Below are positions 52,131 through 60,540 of a DNA stretch of 64,000 nt, piece after piece. The stretch lies in NCBI RefSeq assembly GCF_003014695.1, contig NZ_PYAS01000018.1, forward strand, positions 53,964 through 117,963, in the 5' to 3' direction. Under the pieces are notes generated by a model. The model did not search any database and had not been told where the DNA came from. It saw nothing but the letters and a program-made list of their open reading frames with translations. Within the stretch, counting starts at the first letter, position 1, and each line of letters opens with the position of its first letter. The position numbers and the translations under genes are program-made. This stretch comes from Dyadobacter jiangsuensis (GTDB lineage: Bacteria > Bacteroidota > Bacteroidia > Cytophagales > Spirosomataceae).

Positions 52131-52558
52131 AACTCCCTTTCCTGATAAGCCAACCCCTTCCCCTTTTCGCAATAGTCTTTCAAGCTGAGCAAAAACATAG
52201 CCCAGTTGTAGTTGCACCATTGGTAAAACTCGGTCAGCTCACGCCAGTTGAAGTGCTTTAATACGATGGCGGTGACACCGTTTTTTCGCTCGAAAAGCTC
52301 GAACGACACGCCGGTACCGATCCATTCGGGGTCGGAATGGGTACAGAGCCATTCGATCCGCTTGTTTTCGGTTAGTTCAACCATTTGCATTAAAACGTGA
52401 TCGTCGTCGCCGAAACCGAAGTCGGAAATGGCACCGACTTCACTTTGAACCGTCAGGTCGGTGGTCCAAATGCTCCCCAGCCCCTCCTGCGTTGTCAATG
52501 CTTCGTATATTTTTGAAATGGGTGCCTTAATGTAGTTGATGTGCTCGATCTTCTCCAT
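52127..52558 (-). CDS. SRPBCC/AHSA1-family protein
   Basis: A 143-residue protein of the START-like (Bet v 1) fold: INYIKAPISKIYEALTTQEGLGSIWT, SDFGFGDDDHVLMQMVELTENKRIEWLC, VSFELFERKNGVTAIVLKHFNWRE, and the C-terminal helix CNYNWAMFLLSLKDYCEKGKG. The fold forms a hydrophobic ligand pocket; specific role unknown. ATG 52558 is preferred to an upstream start that adds ten residues outside the domain. Terminal stop overlaps that of higA. Confidence 0.88.
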   Translation of the reverse strand: MEKIEHINYIKAPISKIYEALTTQEGLGSIWTTDLTVQSEVGAISDFGFGDDDHVLMQMVELTENKRIEWLCTHSDPEWIGTGVSFELFERKNGVTAIVLKHFNWRELTEFYQWCNYNWAMFLLSLKDYCEKGKGLAYQEREF

Positions 52559-52678
52559 GATGTTCGCTATTGAGTTCCTGATCGGCAAATCTAGCAGCGA
52601 AGGAAATGCCCGGCATTGGGGAAACGGGACATTCGAGGGGTTAACCGGGACAAATGATCCCCCCGAATGCCTCCGTTA

Positions 52679-54934
52679 TTATTTTCCACCCCGCAAATAC
52701 GCCGCCGTCAACGACTTCTCCGATTTCAGCAAATCGGCCGGGGTACCTTCGAACAATATCTGCCCACCTTTGTGCCCGCCCTCAGGGCCGAGGTCGATGA
52801 TCCAGTCGGCGTGTTTCATGACTTCCGTATTATGCTCGATCACGATCACCGAATTGCCCTGGTCGACCAGATGATCGATAATTTCAAGCAAATGGCCCGT
52901 GTCAGACATATGGAGGCCAGTCGTTGGCTCGTCCATGACATAAATCGTTCCGTTCTTGTGCAGCTCGCCGGCCAGTTTGATACGCTGGCATTCACCACCC
53001 GACAAGGTACTCAGCGGCTGGCCAAGTGTAAGGTAATTTAACCCCACCTGGTTCATTGCAGTCAGTTTGTGAACGACTTCTTTGGTTTTGAAAAATGCCA
53101 GCGCCTCCTCCACGGGCATATCCAGCACATCGGTAATCGACTTGCCATTGACCTTATATTCCAGCACTTCCGGCTTGAAACGCTTGCCTTCGCAGGTTTC
53201 GCAAACCGTTTTTACAGGTTCCAGGAATGCGAGGTCGGTAAATATAAAACCCAGCCCCTGGCATTCAGGGCAAGCGCCGTCGGAATTAAAGCTGAACAGC
53301 GACGCACTTACCTTATTCGTTTTGCCAAACAGCTTGCGGATATCGTCCATAATACCGGTGTAAGTTGCCGGATTGGAGCGAATGGAAGTCCCAATAGCCG
53401 ACTGGTCGATCACGATCGCTTCCGGGTGTTGCGAAAGAAACACGCCGTTGATCAGTGAGCTCTTACCCGAGCCCGCCACGCCGGTCACGACCGTAAAAAC
53501 GCCGGTAGGAATGTCGACCGACACATTTTTAAGGTTATGGCGTTTGGCATTCTTCACCTTTAATGCACCGGTTGGCTGCCGGAATGTCGATTTTACTTTC
53601 AAATCCCGATTGATGAATCTGCCGGTAAGGGTCGGGGCTTGCAGGAGTCCTTTATAATCGCCGGAATAGACGATCTCCCCACCGCCACTTCCGGCCTTCG
53701 GCCCTACATCCACAATGTAATCGGCCACCCGTATCACATCCGGATCGTGCTCGACGACCAGGATCGTATTCCCCTTATCGCGCAGTTTTTGCAAAAGCTC
53801 GTTCAGGCGGTGCACGTCGCGCGGGTGCAAGCCAATGCTGGGTTCGTCGAAAATGTAGGTGATATCGATCAGGCTACTGTTCAAATGCTTCACCATTTTG
53901 ATACGCTGCGATTCCCCTCCGGACAGTGTACCGGTTTCGCGGTCGAGGCTCAGGTACCCCAGCCCGATGTCGACCAAATGCTCCAAACGCTCGGTCAGGG
54001 TGTCGATCATCGGTTTAGATACCGGATCCTGGATTGTACGGATGATTTTGACCAGCTCCGAAACCTCCATCGCCGACATTTCCGCGATATTCAGGCCATT
54101 AATGCGGCACGCCAGCGCCTTTTCGTTCAGGCGAGCGCCCTTGCATGCGGGACAATCGCCCATTTTCAGGAACCGCTCCACTTTTTTGACGGTCTTCTCC
54201 GAAATCTCACTGCTGTCCTTTTGGATGTACAACCGGTTGAACTTGTCTACCAGGCCCTCGTACTTCGTATCGAATGTCATGCCGTTGTAGTTGGATTCGT
54301 AGGTCCCCTTCCCGTACAGCAGCGTATGCATTTCCTCGTCAGAGTAATCTTCCAGCTTCTTCTCATTATCGATCATACCCGAAAATGTGTAAGCTTTCCA
54401 ATACCAGGTTCCGACTGCGAAAACCGGAAAGAGAATGGCTCCTTCGTTGAGCGACTTCGTAGGGTCCAGGAATTTTTCAAGGTCGATTTCCACCTTTTTA
54501 CCCAAACCATTGCATTCCGGACACATACCGGCCGGGTCATTGAAGGAAAATGCATTGGAAAACCCGGCATGCGGCTGGCCCAGTCGGGAGAACAGCAGGC
54601 GCATAACCGCCGAAATGTCGGTAATGGTGCCCATTGTGGACCGTGAGTTTCCTCCGAGCCGCTTCTGGTCGATGACAATGGAAGTAGAAAGGTTTTCGAT
54701 GGCGTCGGCCTCCGGCTGGCTGATGCGCGGCAGGCGGTTACGGATAAACATGCTGAATGTCTCGTTCAGCTGGCGCTGTGCCTCTGCACCGATGGTATCG
54801 AAAACAATGGATGATTTTCCCGAACCGGAAACACCTGTAAAAATGGTGATTTTCCGTTTGGGGATATCGAGTGAAACATTTTTCAGGTTATTTTCCCTTG
54901 CACCGCGAATGCGGATGTACTCCTGATGGGTCAT
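52679..54934 (-). CDS. Short UvrA-like ABC ATPase (UvrA2 / class II)
   Basis: A 751-residue protein from ATG 54934 with two ABC ATPase cassettes of UvrA type. Walker A sequences are GVSGSGKSS and GVAGSGKSS; signature motifs LSGGESQRIK and LSGGECQRIK; Walker B YIFDEPSIGLH and YVMDEPTTGLH. Zinc modules CPECNGLG, CPACKGARL, CPECQGLGF and CETCEGKRF are present. It is ~190 residues shorter than UvrA and lacks the UvrB-binding/first-zinc insertion after the first cassette segment. This places it with UvrA2-like proteins linked to drug tolerance or DNA-ligand removal rather than standard repair. The GTG at 54973 is an alternative start. Confidence 0.9.
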   Translation of the reverse strand: MTHQEYIRIRGARENNLKNVSLDIPKRKITIFTGVSGSGKSSIVFDTIGAEAQRQLNETFSMFIRNRLPRISQPEADAIENLSTSIVIDQKRLGGNSRSTMGTITDISAVMRLLFSRLGQPHAGFSNAFSFNDPAGMCPECNGLGKKVEIDLEKFLDPTKSLNEGAILFPVFAVGTWYWKAYTFSGMIDNEKKLEDYSDEEMHTLLYGKGTYESNYNGMTFDTKYEGLVDKFNRLYIQKDSSEISEKTVKKVERFLKMGDCPACKGARLNEKALACRINGLNIAEMSAMEVSELVKIIRTIQDPVSKPMIDTLTERLEHLVDIGLGYLSLDRETGTLSGGESQRIKMVKHLNSSLIDITYIFDEPSIGLHPRDVHRLNELLQKLRDKGNTILVVEHDPDVIRVADYIVDVGPKAGSGGGEIVYSGDYKGLLQAPTLTGRFINRDLKVKSTFRQPTGALKVKNAKRHNLKNVSVDIPTGVFTVVTGVAGSGKSSLINGVFLSQHPEAIVIDQSAIGTSIRSNPATYTGIMDDIRKLFGKTNKVSASLFSFNSDGACPECQGLGFIFTDLAFLEPVKTVCETCEGKRFKPEVLEYKVNGKSITDVLDMPVEEALAFFKTKEVVHKLTAMNQVGLNYLTLGQPLSTLSGGECQRIKLAGELHKNGTIYVMDEPTTGLHMSDTGHLLEIIDHLVDQGNSVIVIEHNTEVMKHADWIIDLGPEGGHKGGQILFEGTPADLLKSEKSLTAAYLRGGK

Positions 54935-54954
54935 AAGTGATTTGTTAATGAGTG

Positions 54955-55095
54955 AATGGTCAGGTGTGGTCACGTAGTCAAATGTGGTCAGTTTTAGTCA
55001 TGTGTTGTCAAGGTAGTCACTTTCGCAACTGATAGCATCACAATATTTCACAACTCATGACCAGTCTTGACCACACATGACCACGCCTGACCATT
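54955..55095. repeat. 10-bp-period TGGTCA repeats in inverted arrangement
   Basis: Left part: TGGTCA-type units spaced about ten bases (54957, 54967, 54977 degenerate, 54985, then degenerate copies to about 55019). Right part: the complement TGACCA at 55058, 55068, 55078 and 55088. The outer arms (54955-54993 and 55056-55095) form an imperfect ~40-base inverted repeat beginning AATGGTCAGG and ending CCTGACCATT. It occupies the upstream region of the UvrA-like gene and the 3' side of the VOC gene. Confidence 0.85.
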
Positions 55096-55106
55096 GTGCC
55101 ATTCAT

Positions 55107-55511
55107 TCAATTCCCGGCTGAAAAAATCCACTGCACCGCGTAACGATCTGTGAGCGTAGCCCATTGGCCTTTGAGTACTCCCGGCGAGAGCGGGGCGGTC
55201 ACCTCCCCTTCTTTCGCCAGTTTCTGGAATACGGTTTTTAGTTGCCGTGGTGCTGTAATGCTGATCCATAGCGAAATGCTGTTGCCGGAGGCTACCCCTT
55301 CCTCACCGCCAAGGTCGGACGCAAAGAGCCGGACATGCTCCGACACCAGGCTCGCATGCAATACCAGCTGCCTGATTTCCGGCGGAAACTGCCTCCCGCC
55401 GGGCGTATCGCCCAGGTAGGTGAAATGCAGCTCGCCGCCAAAGCACGACTGGTAAAAACGCATCGCCTCTCTGCAATTGCCGTTGAATGTAAGGAAGGGG
55501 TAAATCGCCAT
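55107..55511 (-). CDS. VOC/glyoxalase-fold protein (PhnB-like)
   Basis: A 134-residue protein of the PhnB-like VOC fold: YPFLTFNGNCREAMRFYQSCFGGELHFTYLGDTPGG, ..LVLHASLVSEHVRLFASDLGG, ..SISLWISI..., and C-terminal GVLKGQWATLTDRYAVQW. Metal ligands of true glyoxalases are not conserved, as in other PhnB-like proteins; role unknown. It lies 8 bases after the next VOC gene, so they form one unit. Confidence 0.88.
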   Translation of the reverse strand: MAIYPFLTFNGNCREAMRFYQSCFGGELHFTYLGDTPGGRQFPPEIRQLVLHASLVSEHVRLFASDLGGEEGVASGNSISLWISITAPRQLKTVFQKLAKEGEVTAPLSPGVLKGQWATLTDRYAVQWIFSAGN

Positions 55512-55519
55512 TTTATATT

Positions 55520-56011
55520 CTATTGATTGTAAGCACGTTCCAATTCGGCAATATCGAGCTTTTTCATGCCCATCACCGCCTGGAACATCTGCCCTGCACG
55601 TTTCGGATCACCACCGGATAGCCGCTCGCCCAGCATGGCAGGCACAATCTGCCACGAGAGGCCGAACTTATCTTTCAGCCACCCGCACTGGCTTTCCTCA
55701 CCGCCGTCGGATGTGAGCGTGTTCCAGTAGTGATCTATCTCTGCCTGATCCTTACAGGACACAAAGAACGAAACCGACTCATTGAACTTAAATTGCGGAC
55801 CGGCGTCGAACATATGCAGCGTCAGCCCCTTGATTTCGATAGTTCCCATCATTACCTGGCCCGCCGGAAACGGACCGCCCTCGCCCCATCGTTTGATCGT
55901 TTTGATTTTCGAGTCAGGAAACAGCCGGGTATAAAGGTTCATCGCTTCTTCTGCCTGGCCATCGAACCAGAGAAACGGGGTAATGCCTTGGGTGGTTGAT
56001 AATTCGCTCAT
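55520..56011 (-). CDS. VOC/PhnB-like (3-demethylubiquinone-methyltransferase-domain) protein
   Basis: A 163-residue protein from ATG 56011, beginning with a Ser/Thr-rich turn then ITPFLWFDGQAEEAMNLYTRLFPDSKIKTIKRWGEGG. Then PAGQVMMGTIEIKGLTLHMFDAGP, FFVSCKDQAEIDHYWNTL and CGWLKDKFGLSWQIVPAML. This is the '3-dmu-9_3-mt' VOC group; despite the name these are not methyltransferases and their role is open. First gene of a two-gene VOC operon. A longer frame upstream (to 56200) is not conserved and would overlap the divergent regulator region. Confidence 0.9.
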   Translation of the reverse strand: MSELSTTQGITPFLWFDGQAEEAMNLYTRLFPDSKIKTIKRWGEGGPFPAGQVMMGTIEIKGLTLHMFDAGPQFKFNESVSFFVSCKDQAEIDHYWNTLTSDGGEESQCGWLKDKFGLSWQIVPAMLGERLSGGDPKRAGQMFQAVMGMKKLDIAELERAYNQ

Positions 56012-56191
56012 TGTTTTGATCGTTGAAGGTGAATGGTTTGGAGAAAAATGATTTTTAGTTTGCTGATGATCTACGTTACAAATTTGGCGGGTTCGAAAGA
56101 AATAAATGGGGTGTAAATACGCCGATCCCGAGGGGTAAAAATGCCAACTGAATATTTTCCTATATTTACGAGTTCTAAATCCAACATCGTT

Positions 56192-57163
56192 ATGAAACAT
56201 ATCTCGGTATATGTCCCCCAGTGCTCCTACATTGAAGCGGTTTCCCCTGCGTACCGGCTTTTCAACACCGCCAACGACTTTCTCAAGGCGTCGGGGAAAG
56301 AGCCTAAATTCCAGGTCGAATTTGTGGGACTAAGCCATGACATTAAGGCGCAGGACGGCGAATACACGATCCGCATCAACAAGCTGCTGAGCGAAGTCGA
56401 TAAAACCGACCTCGTGGTCATCCCTGCATTGTGTGGCAACCTCCGCGAATCCGTCGAGCTCGACAGGCCCGCTATTCCCTGGATGCTCGAAATGCGCGAA
56501 AAAGGCTCCGAAATCGCATCGCTTTGCCTCGGCGCATTTCTGCTGGGCGCTACCGGCCTGCTGGATGGTAAAAAGTGCTCGACACACTGGGCTTATTATG
56601 AAGAATTCAAAGAAATATACCCTCAGATCGAGGTCGTGGACGGCACCATTATCACCGATGAGGGCAAAGTATATTCAAGCGGCGGCGCCAATTCGATCTG
56701 GAACCTGCTGATTTACATCCTCGAAAAATACACCAGCCGGGACATTGCTATCCTGGCCGCCAAATATTTCGCCATCGACATCGACCGCGATAACCAGCGC
56801 GCATTCACGATTTTCAAAGGCCAGAAAAACCACAACGACGACGGCATCCTCGCCGCGCAGGATTACATCGAACAGAATTATACCGAGAAACTGACGATCG
56901 TGGAGCTTGCCGACATTGCCAGTGTAAGTCGCCGGAGTTTCGAGCGGCGCTTCAAAAACGCCACCAACAATACGATCAACGAGTACGTACGCCGCGTGCG
57001 CGTGGAAGCCGCCAAACGGAGCTTCGAAGTATCACGCAAGAACGTGACAGAGGTCATGTACGACGTCGGCTATACCGACACCAAGGCATTCAGGGATGTA
57101 TTCAAAAAAGTAACCGGCCTTACGCCCATCGAATACCGGAACAAGTACAGCAAAGACAACTAG
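56192..57163 (+). CDS. GlxA-type regulator (DJ-1/PfpI domain + AraC HTH)
   Basis: A 323-residue protein from ATG 56192. The N-terminal DJ-1/PfpI amidotransferase-like domain (about 1-190) has LVVIPALCGNL and ASLCLGAFLLGATGLLDGKKCSTHWA, the GlxA signature with the Cys-elbow. The C-terminal AraC HTH pair (about 220-320) has LTIVELADIASVSRRSFERRF, NVTEVMYDVGYTDTKAFRD and KKVTGLTPIEYRN. It is divergent from the two VOC genes and may regulate them (inference). TATATTTA (56159-56166), just upstream, resembles a -7 element. A terminator hairpin follows the stop. Confidence 0.93.
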   Translation: MKHISVYVPQCSYIEAVSPAYRLFNTANDFLKASGKEPKFQVEFVGLSHDIKAQDGEYTIRINKLLSEVDKTDLVVIPALCGNLRESVELDRPAIPWMLEMREKGSEIASLCLGAFLLGATGLLDGKKCSTHWAYYEEFKEIYPQIEVVDGTIITDEGKVYSSGGANSIWNLLIYILEKYTSRDIAILAAKYFAIDIDRDNQRAFTIFKGQKNHNDDGILAAQDYIEQNYTEKLTIVELADIASVSRRSFERRFKNATNNTINEYVRRVRVEAAKRSFEVSRKNVTEVMYDVGYTDTKAFRDVFKKVTGLTPIEYRNKYSKDN

Positions 57164-57164
57164 A

Positions 57165-57189
57165 AGCGGCCACCGGGTCGCTTTTTTTA
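57165..57189 (+). terminator. Intrinsic terminator after GlxA-type gene
   Basis: A 7-bp stem (AGCGGCC / GGTCGCT, including one G-T pair) with a 4-base loop is followed by a run of T residues, directly after the stop codon. Confidence 0.7.
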
Positions 57190-57324
57190 TTGAATGGTAT
57201 TGTGTTAATCATTTGTTTTTCAAGCCAAAACCAGTGATTTACCGGTAGCTCATTTTATTTGCACGCTCCTTTCCAAATGCTCACTTTTGCACCACTATTT
57301 TAAAAATCGAACCAATTTATCGTC

Positions 57325-57825
57325 ATGTCAAAGTCCATTTTGATCGTCGTGCTCGCATGCATGATCGGTTCCGCGCACGCACATTCCATCCTGCCGGCTA
57401 TGAACAGTAAAATCGCTTATTCCGAGACTGTCGATTGCGGCAGCGTTTCCCTGATAGACATTTTCAGACGCGCCCGCCTGTGGGTAAGTCAGTCGGCCCC
57501 GGACAATAAAACGCTGGTCGACGACAAGGAAACCGGCGACTTCGTTACGCAAGGCCACATCACAATCACCATACCCCGATCGGAAAACAATGCAGGCGGC
57601 GTTTACAGATTCGGTTACGTGCTTTCGGTAGAATGCGCCAACCGCAAATACCGCGCATCGCTGGCCAACGTGGAATACCAGGAAGGTAATGGGGGCCGCA
57701 CAATGCCTTTGGAAGCTTTCAGCCAGAAAAACGAGAACAAAGCCGCTGCCGCCGAGCTTGATGCGAAGCTCAAAGCATTGCTCGCAGATTTGCAGACGAA
57801 CGTAAAAGATTACAAGCCGTTCTGA
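57325..57825 (+). CDS. Secreted DUF4468-like protein
   Basis: A 166-residue protein with a signal peptide cut near AHAHS (residue ~20). The mature part follows the DUF4468 pattern: SKIAYSETVDCGSVSLIDIFRRARLWVSQS, ..FVTQGHITITIPR..., YVLSVECANRKYRASLANVEYQE, then a C-terminal helix. DUF4468 domains are periplasmic with a TBP-like fold, function unknown. First of four consecutive small plus-strand genes (57325-59049) with 2-, 10- and 12-base gaps, probably one operon. Confidence 0.75.
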   Translation: MSKSILIVVLACMIGSAHAHSILPAMNSKIAYSETVDCGSVSLIDIFRRARLWVSQSAPDNKTLVDDKETGDFVTQGHITITIPRSENNAGGVYRFGYVLSVECANRKYRASLANVEYQEGNGGRTMPLEAFSQKNENKAAAAELDAKLKALLADLQTNVKDYKPF

Positions 57826-57827
57826 CC

Positions 57828-58232
57828 ATGAACACCGGTCGCATTTCAACGTTTCTCCTCGGCCCCGAACTTTCCTGGCTTCTGATGTACGGCCTGGCGC
57901 TGCTGCTCGTGGCGCCCAACCAACCTCCCACCGAAGCGGGTAACGTCCGGCTCGAAAGTCTCGCCTGGTACGTGCTCTTCGGGGCGATCATTCTCTCGTT
58001 TATCCCTCTGTACTGGTCGCAGAGCGGACTCGGCTGGTGGATGCTGCGTATAGGCATTGCCGGTTTGATCGGCATTACCTCGGTAAGCACCGCATTTTGC
58101 AGCGCCATCGACTACCACGATTCGCGGAATTCAGGTGTAGGTACATTATGGATCATGCTGGTCATTTTCGGAGCGATCTTTCTGTTCCTGGGCATGATCG
58201 TCGTAAGTCTGTACATGAAATTCAGATCTTAA
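57828..58232 (+). CDS. Small four-helix membrane protein, unknown
   Basis: A 134-residue protein with four membrane segments (about 9-27, 46-63, 70-88, 105-128). No motif recognised. It starts 2 bases after the DUF4468 gene. Together with its neighbours it appears to be part of an envelope unit of unknown role. Confidence 0.65.
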   Translation: MNTGRISTFLLGPELSWLLMYGLALLLVAPNQPPTEAGNVRLESLAWYVLFGAIILSFIPLYWSQSGLGWWMLRIGIAGLIGITSVSTAFCSAIDYHDSRNSGVGTLWIMLVIFGAIFLFLGMIVVSLYMKFRS

Positions 58233-58242
58233 TATTACAACT

Positions 58243-58593
58243 ATGGTTGACGAAGTCCCTTCTCCTCAAAATACCTACACCGTCCGGTTCGGCGCTTACG
58301 AAGTGCGCATGAGCCACTGGATCACCGAGCCCGCCATTATACGGGTTTCCAATAACCAAATGATATTCGACATGCCCTCCACATGGAGCTGCGACGAAGC
58401 CAGATGGATTGACGACTACACCGTGGAGCTCAAAACACGGCTATACCCGGGCCGCGAATACTGTGATCTCGTCCTTGACCTTAAAGCAGGCACCGGCAAG
58501 GCCGTAAGAGGCACATACCCGTTTGCAAACTCGATGAAAACACCTCCGAAAGAGTTTGAAGGCAGCTTACAGGAAATTTACCGTTGGCTTTAA
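58243..58593 (+). CDS. Small soluble protein, unknown
   Basis: A 116-residue protein without signal or membrane segment. It is rich in Trp, Tyr and Glu (SHWITEPAIIRV, STWSCDEARWIDDYTVELKTRLYPGREYCDLVLDL), looking like a single beta-sandwich domain. Family not recognised. It lies 10 bases after the membrane-protein gene and 12 bases before the DUF3592 gene. Confidence 0.6.
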   Translation: MVDEVPSPQNTYTVRFGAYEVRMSHWITEPAIIRVSNNQMIFDMPSTWSCDEARWIDDYTVELKTRLYPGREYCDLVLDLKAGTGKAVRGTYPFANSMKTPPKEFEGSLQEIYRWL

Positions 58594-58605
58594 CAATCGC
58601 GAATC

Positions 58606-59049
58606 ATGGAAAACAGCAAGGGAGTACCGGGTTTCGAACTATTCATCCTGTTGTTCTTTACCATCGGCGCGGTTTTCGCGGTGATCTCGTTTACAATTTA
58701 CCGCAACAGCCGCAACCTGATCGAGCATGGTATTGAAACCAAAGGCATTGTCATAGACCTTCACCGCCTGAAACCTCGGGAATATCCGCTGGCACCGTCT
58801 ATCCGCTATGTCAAAAAAGATGGTACCGTGCACGTGTTTCACAGTTCGGAAGCGCGTAACCCGCCCGAGTACCAGATCGGCGAGGAAGTAACATTATACT
58901 ACGACCCGAATGACCCCGACAATGTCCATCTGAAAGGCAACTACCTCTTCGTATATGTATTTGCGGGAATGGGCGCCATGTTCTGGCTGTTTTCAATCTG
59001 GTACGTTGGCTCGGCGGTGAAAGCGGTATTTCAATGGCTTTTTGGCTGA
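58606..59049 (+). CDS. DUF3592-like two-helix membrane protein
   Basis: A 147-residue protein with membrane segments near 12-29 and 111-132. The extramembrane loop has ETKGIVIDLHRLKPREYPLAPSIRYVKKDGTVHVFHSSEARNPPEYQIGEEVTLYYDPNDPDNVHL, which is the DUF3592 pattern (GEVxVxYDPxNP..A). Function unknown; such proteins often occur with secretion or envelope genes. Last gene of the four-gene unit. The stop is one base from the convergent DUF1501 gene end. Confidence 0.82.
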   Translation: MENSKGVPGFELFILLFFTIGAVFAVISFTIYRNSRNLIEHGIETKGIVIDLHRLKPREYPLAPSIRYVKKDGTVHVFHSSEARNPPEYQIGEEVTLYYDPNDPDNVHLKGNYLFVYVFAGMGAMFWLFSIWYVGSAVKAVFQWLFG

Positions 59050-59050
59050 A

Positions 59051-60529
59051 CTACGCCAAAAGCGGCTTCACAACCTTACCATGAACGTCGGTAAGCCGAT
59101 ACCGTCTTCCCTGGTGCTTGAATATCAGCTGTTCGTGATCGATGCCCATCAAATGCATTACAGTAGCCTGGAAATCATGCACATGCACGGGATCCTTGAT
59201 AATATTATAGCCAAAATCATCGGTTTGTCCGTATACGAATCCTTTTTTCACGCCCGCGCCTGCCATCCAGATCGAGAAGCTGCGCGGATGGTGATCGCGG
59301 CCGTAGTTATCATGCGTGAGTTTGCCTTGCGAATAGGCACCACGGCCAAATTCCCCACCCCAAACCACCAGTGTTTCATCCAGCAAGCCGCGCTGTTTCA
59401 AATCGTTGATCAATGCAGCGGAAGCCTGGTCTACGCTCTTCGCCATGATCTTGATATCGTTCGGCAGGTTACCGTGCTGATCCCAGCCCTGGTGGTATAA
59501 CTGCACGAATTTCACATCCTTTTCGATCAGCTTCCGGGCCAGCACGCAGTTCGCCGCGAATGTGCCGGGCTTACGCGAGTCTTCGCCGTACATATCGAAA
59601 ATGTAATCGGGCTCTTTGGAAATATCCATGGTTTCGGGTACGGCCGTCTGCATGCGGTAGGCCATTTCATATTGCGCCATCCGGTAATTGATCTCCGGAT
59701 CGAGCAGCTTTTCAAACTGCCCCTGTTGCAACTTCGCGAGCGAGTTCAGCATTCGTCGGCGGCTGGTACGGTCGATTCCCTCGGGGTTGTTGAGATAAAA
59801 AACAGGATCGGGGCCGGAACGGAATACGACGCCCTGGTGAATGGAAGGCAGGAAACCGTTGCTCCAAAGTTTGGCATACAATGGCTGGTCACCCCCGCGG
59901 CCTTTGGAAAGCAGTACGACAAATGAAGGCATATTCTGGTTATCGGAACCCAGCCCATAACTCACCCACGATCCCCAGGAAGGCCTGCCCCCTTGCTGGC
60001 TGCCCGTCTGGAAAAACGTCACGGCCGGGTCGTGGTTAATAGCCTCCGTAAACATCGACCGAATGAATGTAACATCGTTCACAATGCCCGATGTGTACGG
60101 CATGAGTTCGCTGATCATCATGTCATTGTCCCCGTACCGCTGGAATTTGTATTTCGAAGCGGCCAGAGGAAAACTACTTTGCCCGGCGGTCATGCCGGTG
60201 AGCCGCTGTCCCTTCCGCACCGATTCGGGGAGGTCTTTACCCCACATTTCTTCCAGTTTCGGCTTGTAATCAAACAGTTCCAACTGAGACGGCGCGCCGC
60301 TTTGGAACAGGTAAATGACGCGCTTGGCCTTCGGCGGGAAATGCGGGTGCCCGATCGGCCGCCCGGCGGCCTCAGCCCCTTTTTCACCCGCCTTTTTGGC
60401 CAACGAATTGTCTGCACTCAAAAGCGATGCCATCGCTGCCGCACCCAGGCCCAGACTCGTCTTCGACAGGAAATTACGCCTGCTCAATTGCTCGTGGACA
60501 TGATTTTCAAGTTCTCTGTAAAGGCTCAT
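59051..60529 (-). CDS. DUF1501 protein (Tat-exported sulfatase-like)
   Basis: A 492-residue protein with a Tat signal (R17-R18 in SRRNFLSKTSLG). Body features: PKAKRVIYLFQSGAPSQLELFDYKP, YGDNDMMISELMPYTSGIVNDVTFIRSMFTEAINHDPA, VKFVQLYHQGWDQHGNL, VVWGGEFGRGAYSQG...GRDHHPRSFSIWMAGAGVKKG. This is the DUF1501 family, with an alkaline-phosphatase-like fold. It starts 11 bases after the DUF1553 gene, the standard DUF1553-DUF1501 tandem of Planctomycetota and Bacteroidota. It is thought to act on sulfated polysaccharides or other polymers; this is unproven. Confidence 0.92.
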   Translation of the reverse strand: MSLYRELENHVHEQLSRRNFLSKTSLGLGAAAMASLLSADNSLAKKAGEKGAEAAGRPIGHPHFPPKAKRVIYLFQSGAPSQLELFDYKPKLEEMWGKDLPESVRKGQRLTGMTAGQSSFPLAASKYKFQRYGDNDMMISELMPYTSGIVNDVTFIRSMFTEAINHDPAVTFFQTGSQQGGRPSWGSWVSYGLGSDNQNMPSFVVLLSKGRGGDQPLYAKLWSNGFLPSIHQGVVFRSGPDPVFYLNNPEGIDRTSRRRMLNSLAKLQQGQFEKLLDPEINYRMAQYEMAYRMQTAVPETMDISKEPDYIFDMYGEDSRKPGTFAANCVLARKLIEKDVKFVQLYHQGWDQHGNLPNDIKIMAKSVDQASAALINDLKQRGLLDETLVVWGGEFGRGAYSQGKLTHDNYGRDHHPRSFSIWMAGAGVKKGFVYGQTDDFGYNIIKDPVHVHDFQATVMHLMGIDHEQLIFKHQGRRYRLTDVHGKVVKPLLA

Positions 60530-60540
60530 TGCTTTGCTGG

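Noticed and set aside
53639..54646. 335-codon plus-strand frame opposite the UvrA-like gene
   Set aside because: Antisense shadow of conserved ATPase sequence; composition (His, Arg, Gln rich) is not protein-like.
54955..55095. TGGTCA array considered as CRISPR or iteron origin
   Set aside because: Repeats are 6 bases with 4-base spacers and no cas or rep gene is near. Iterons are usually 17-22 bases; replication function cannot be supported.
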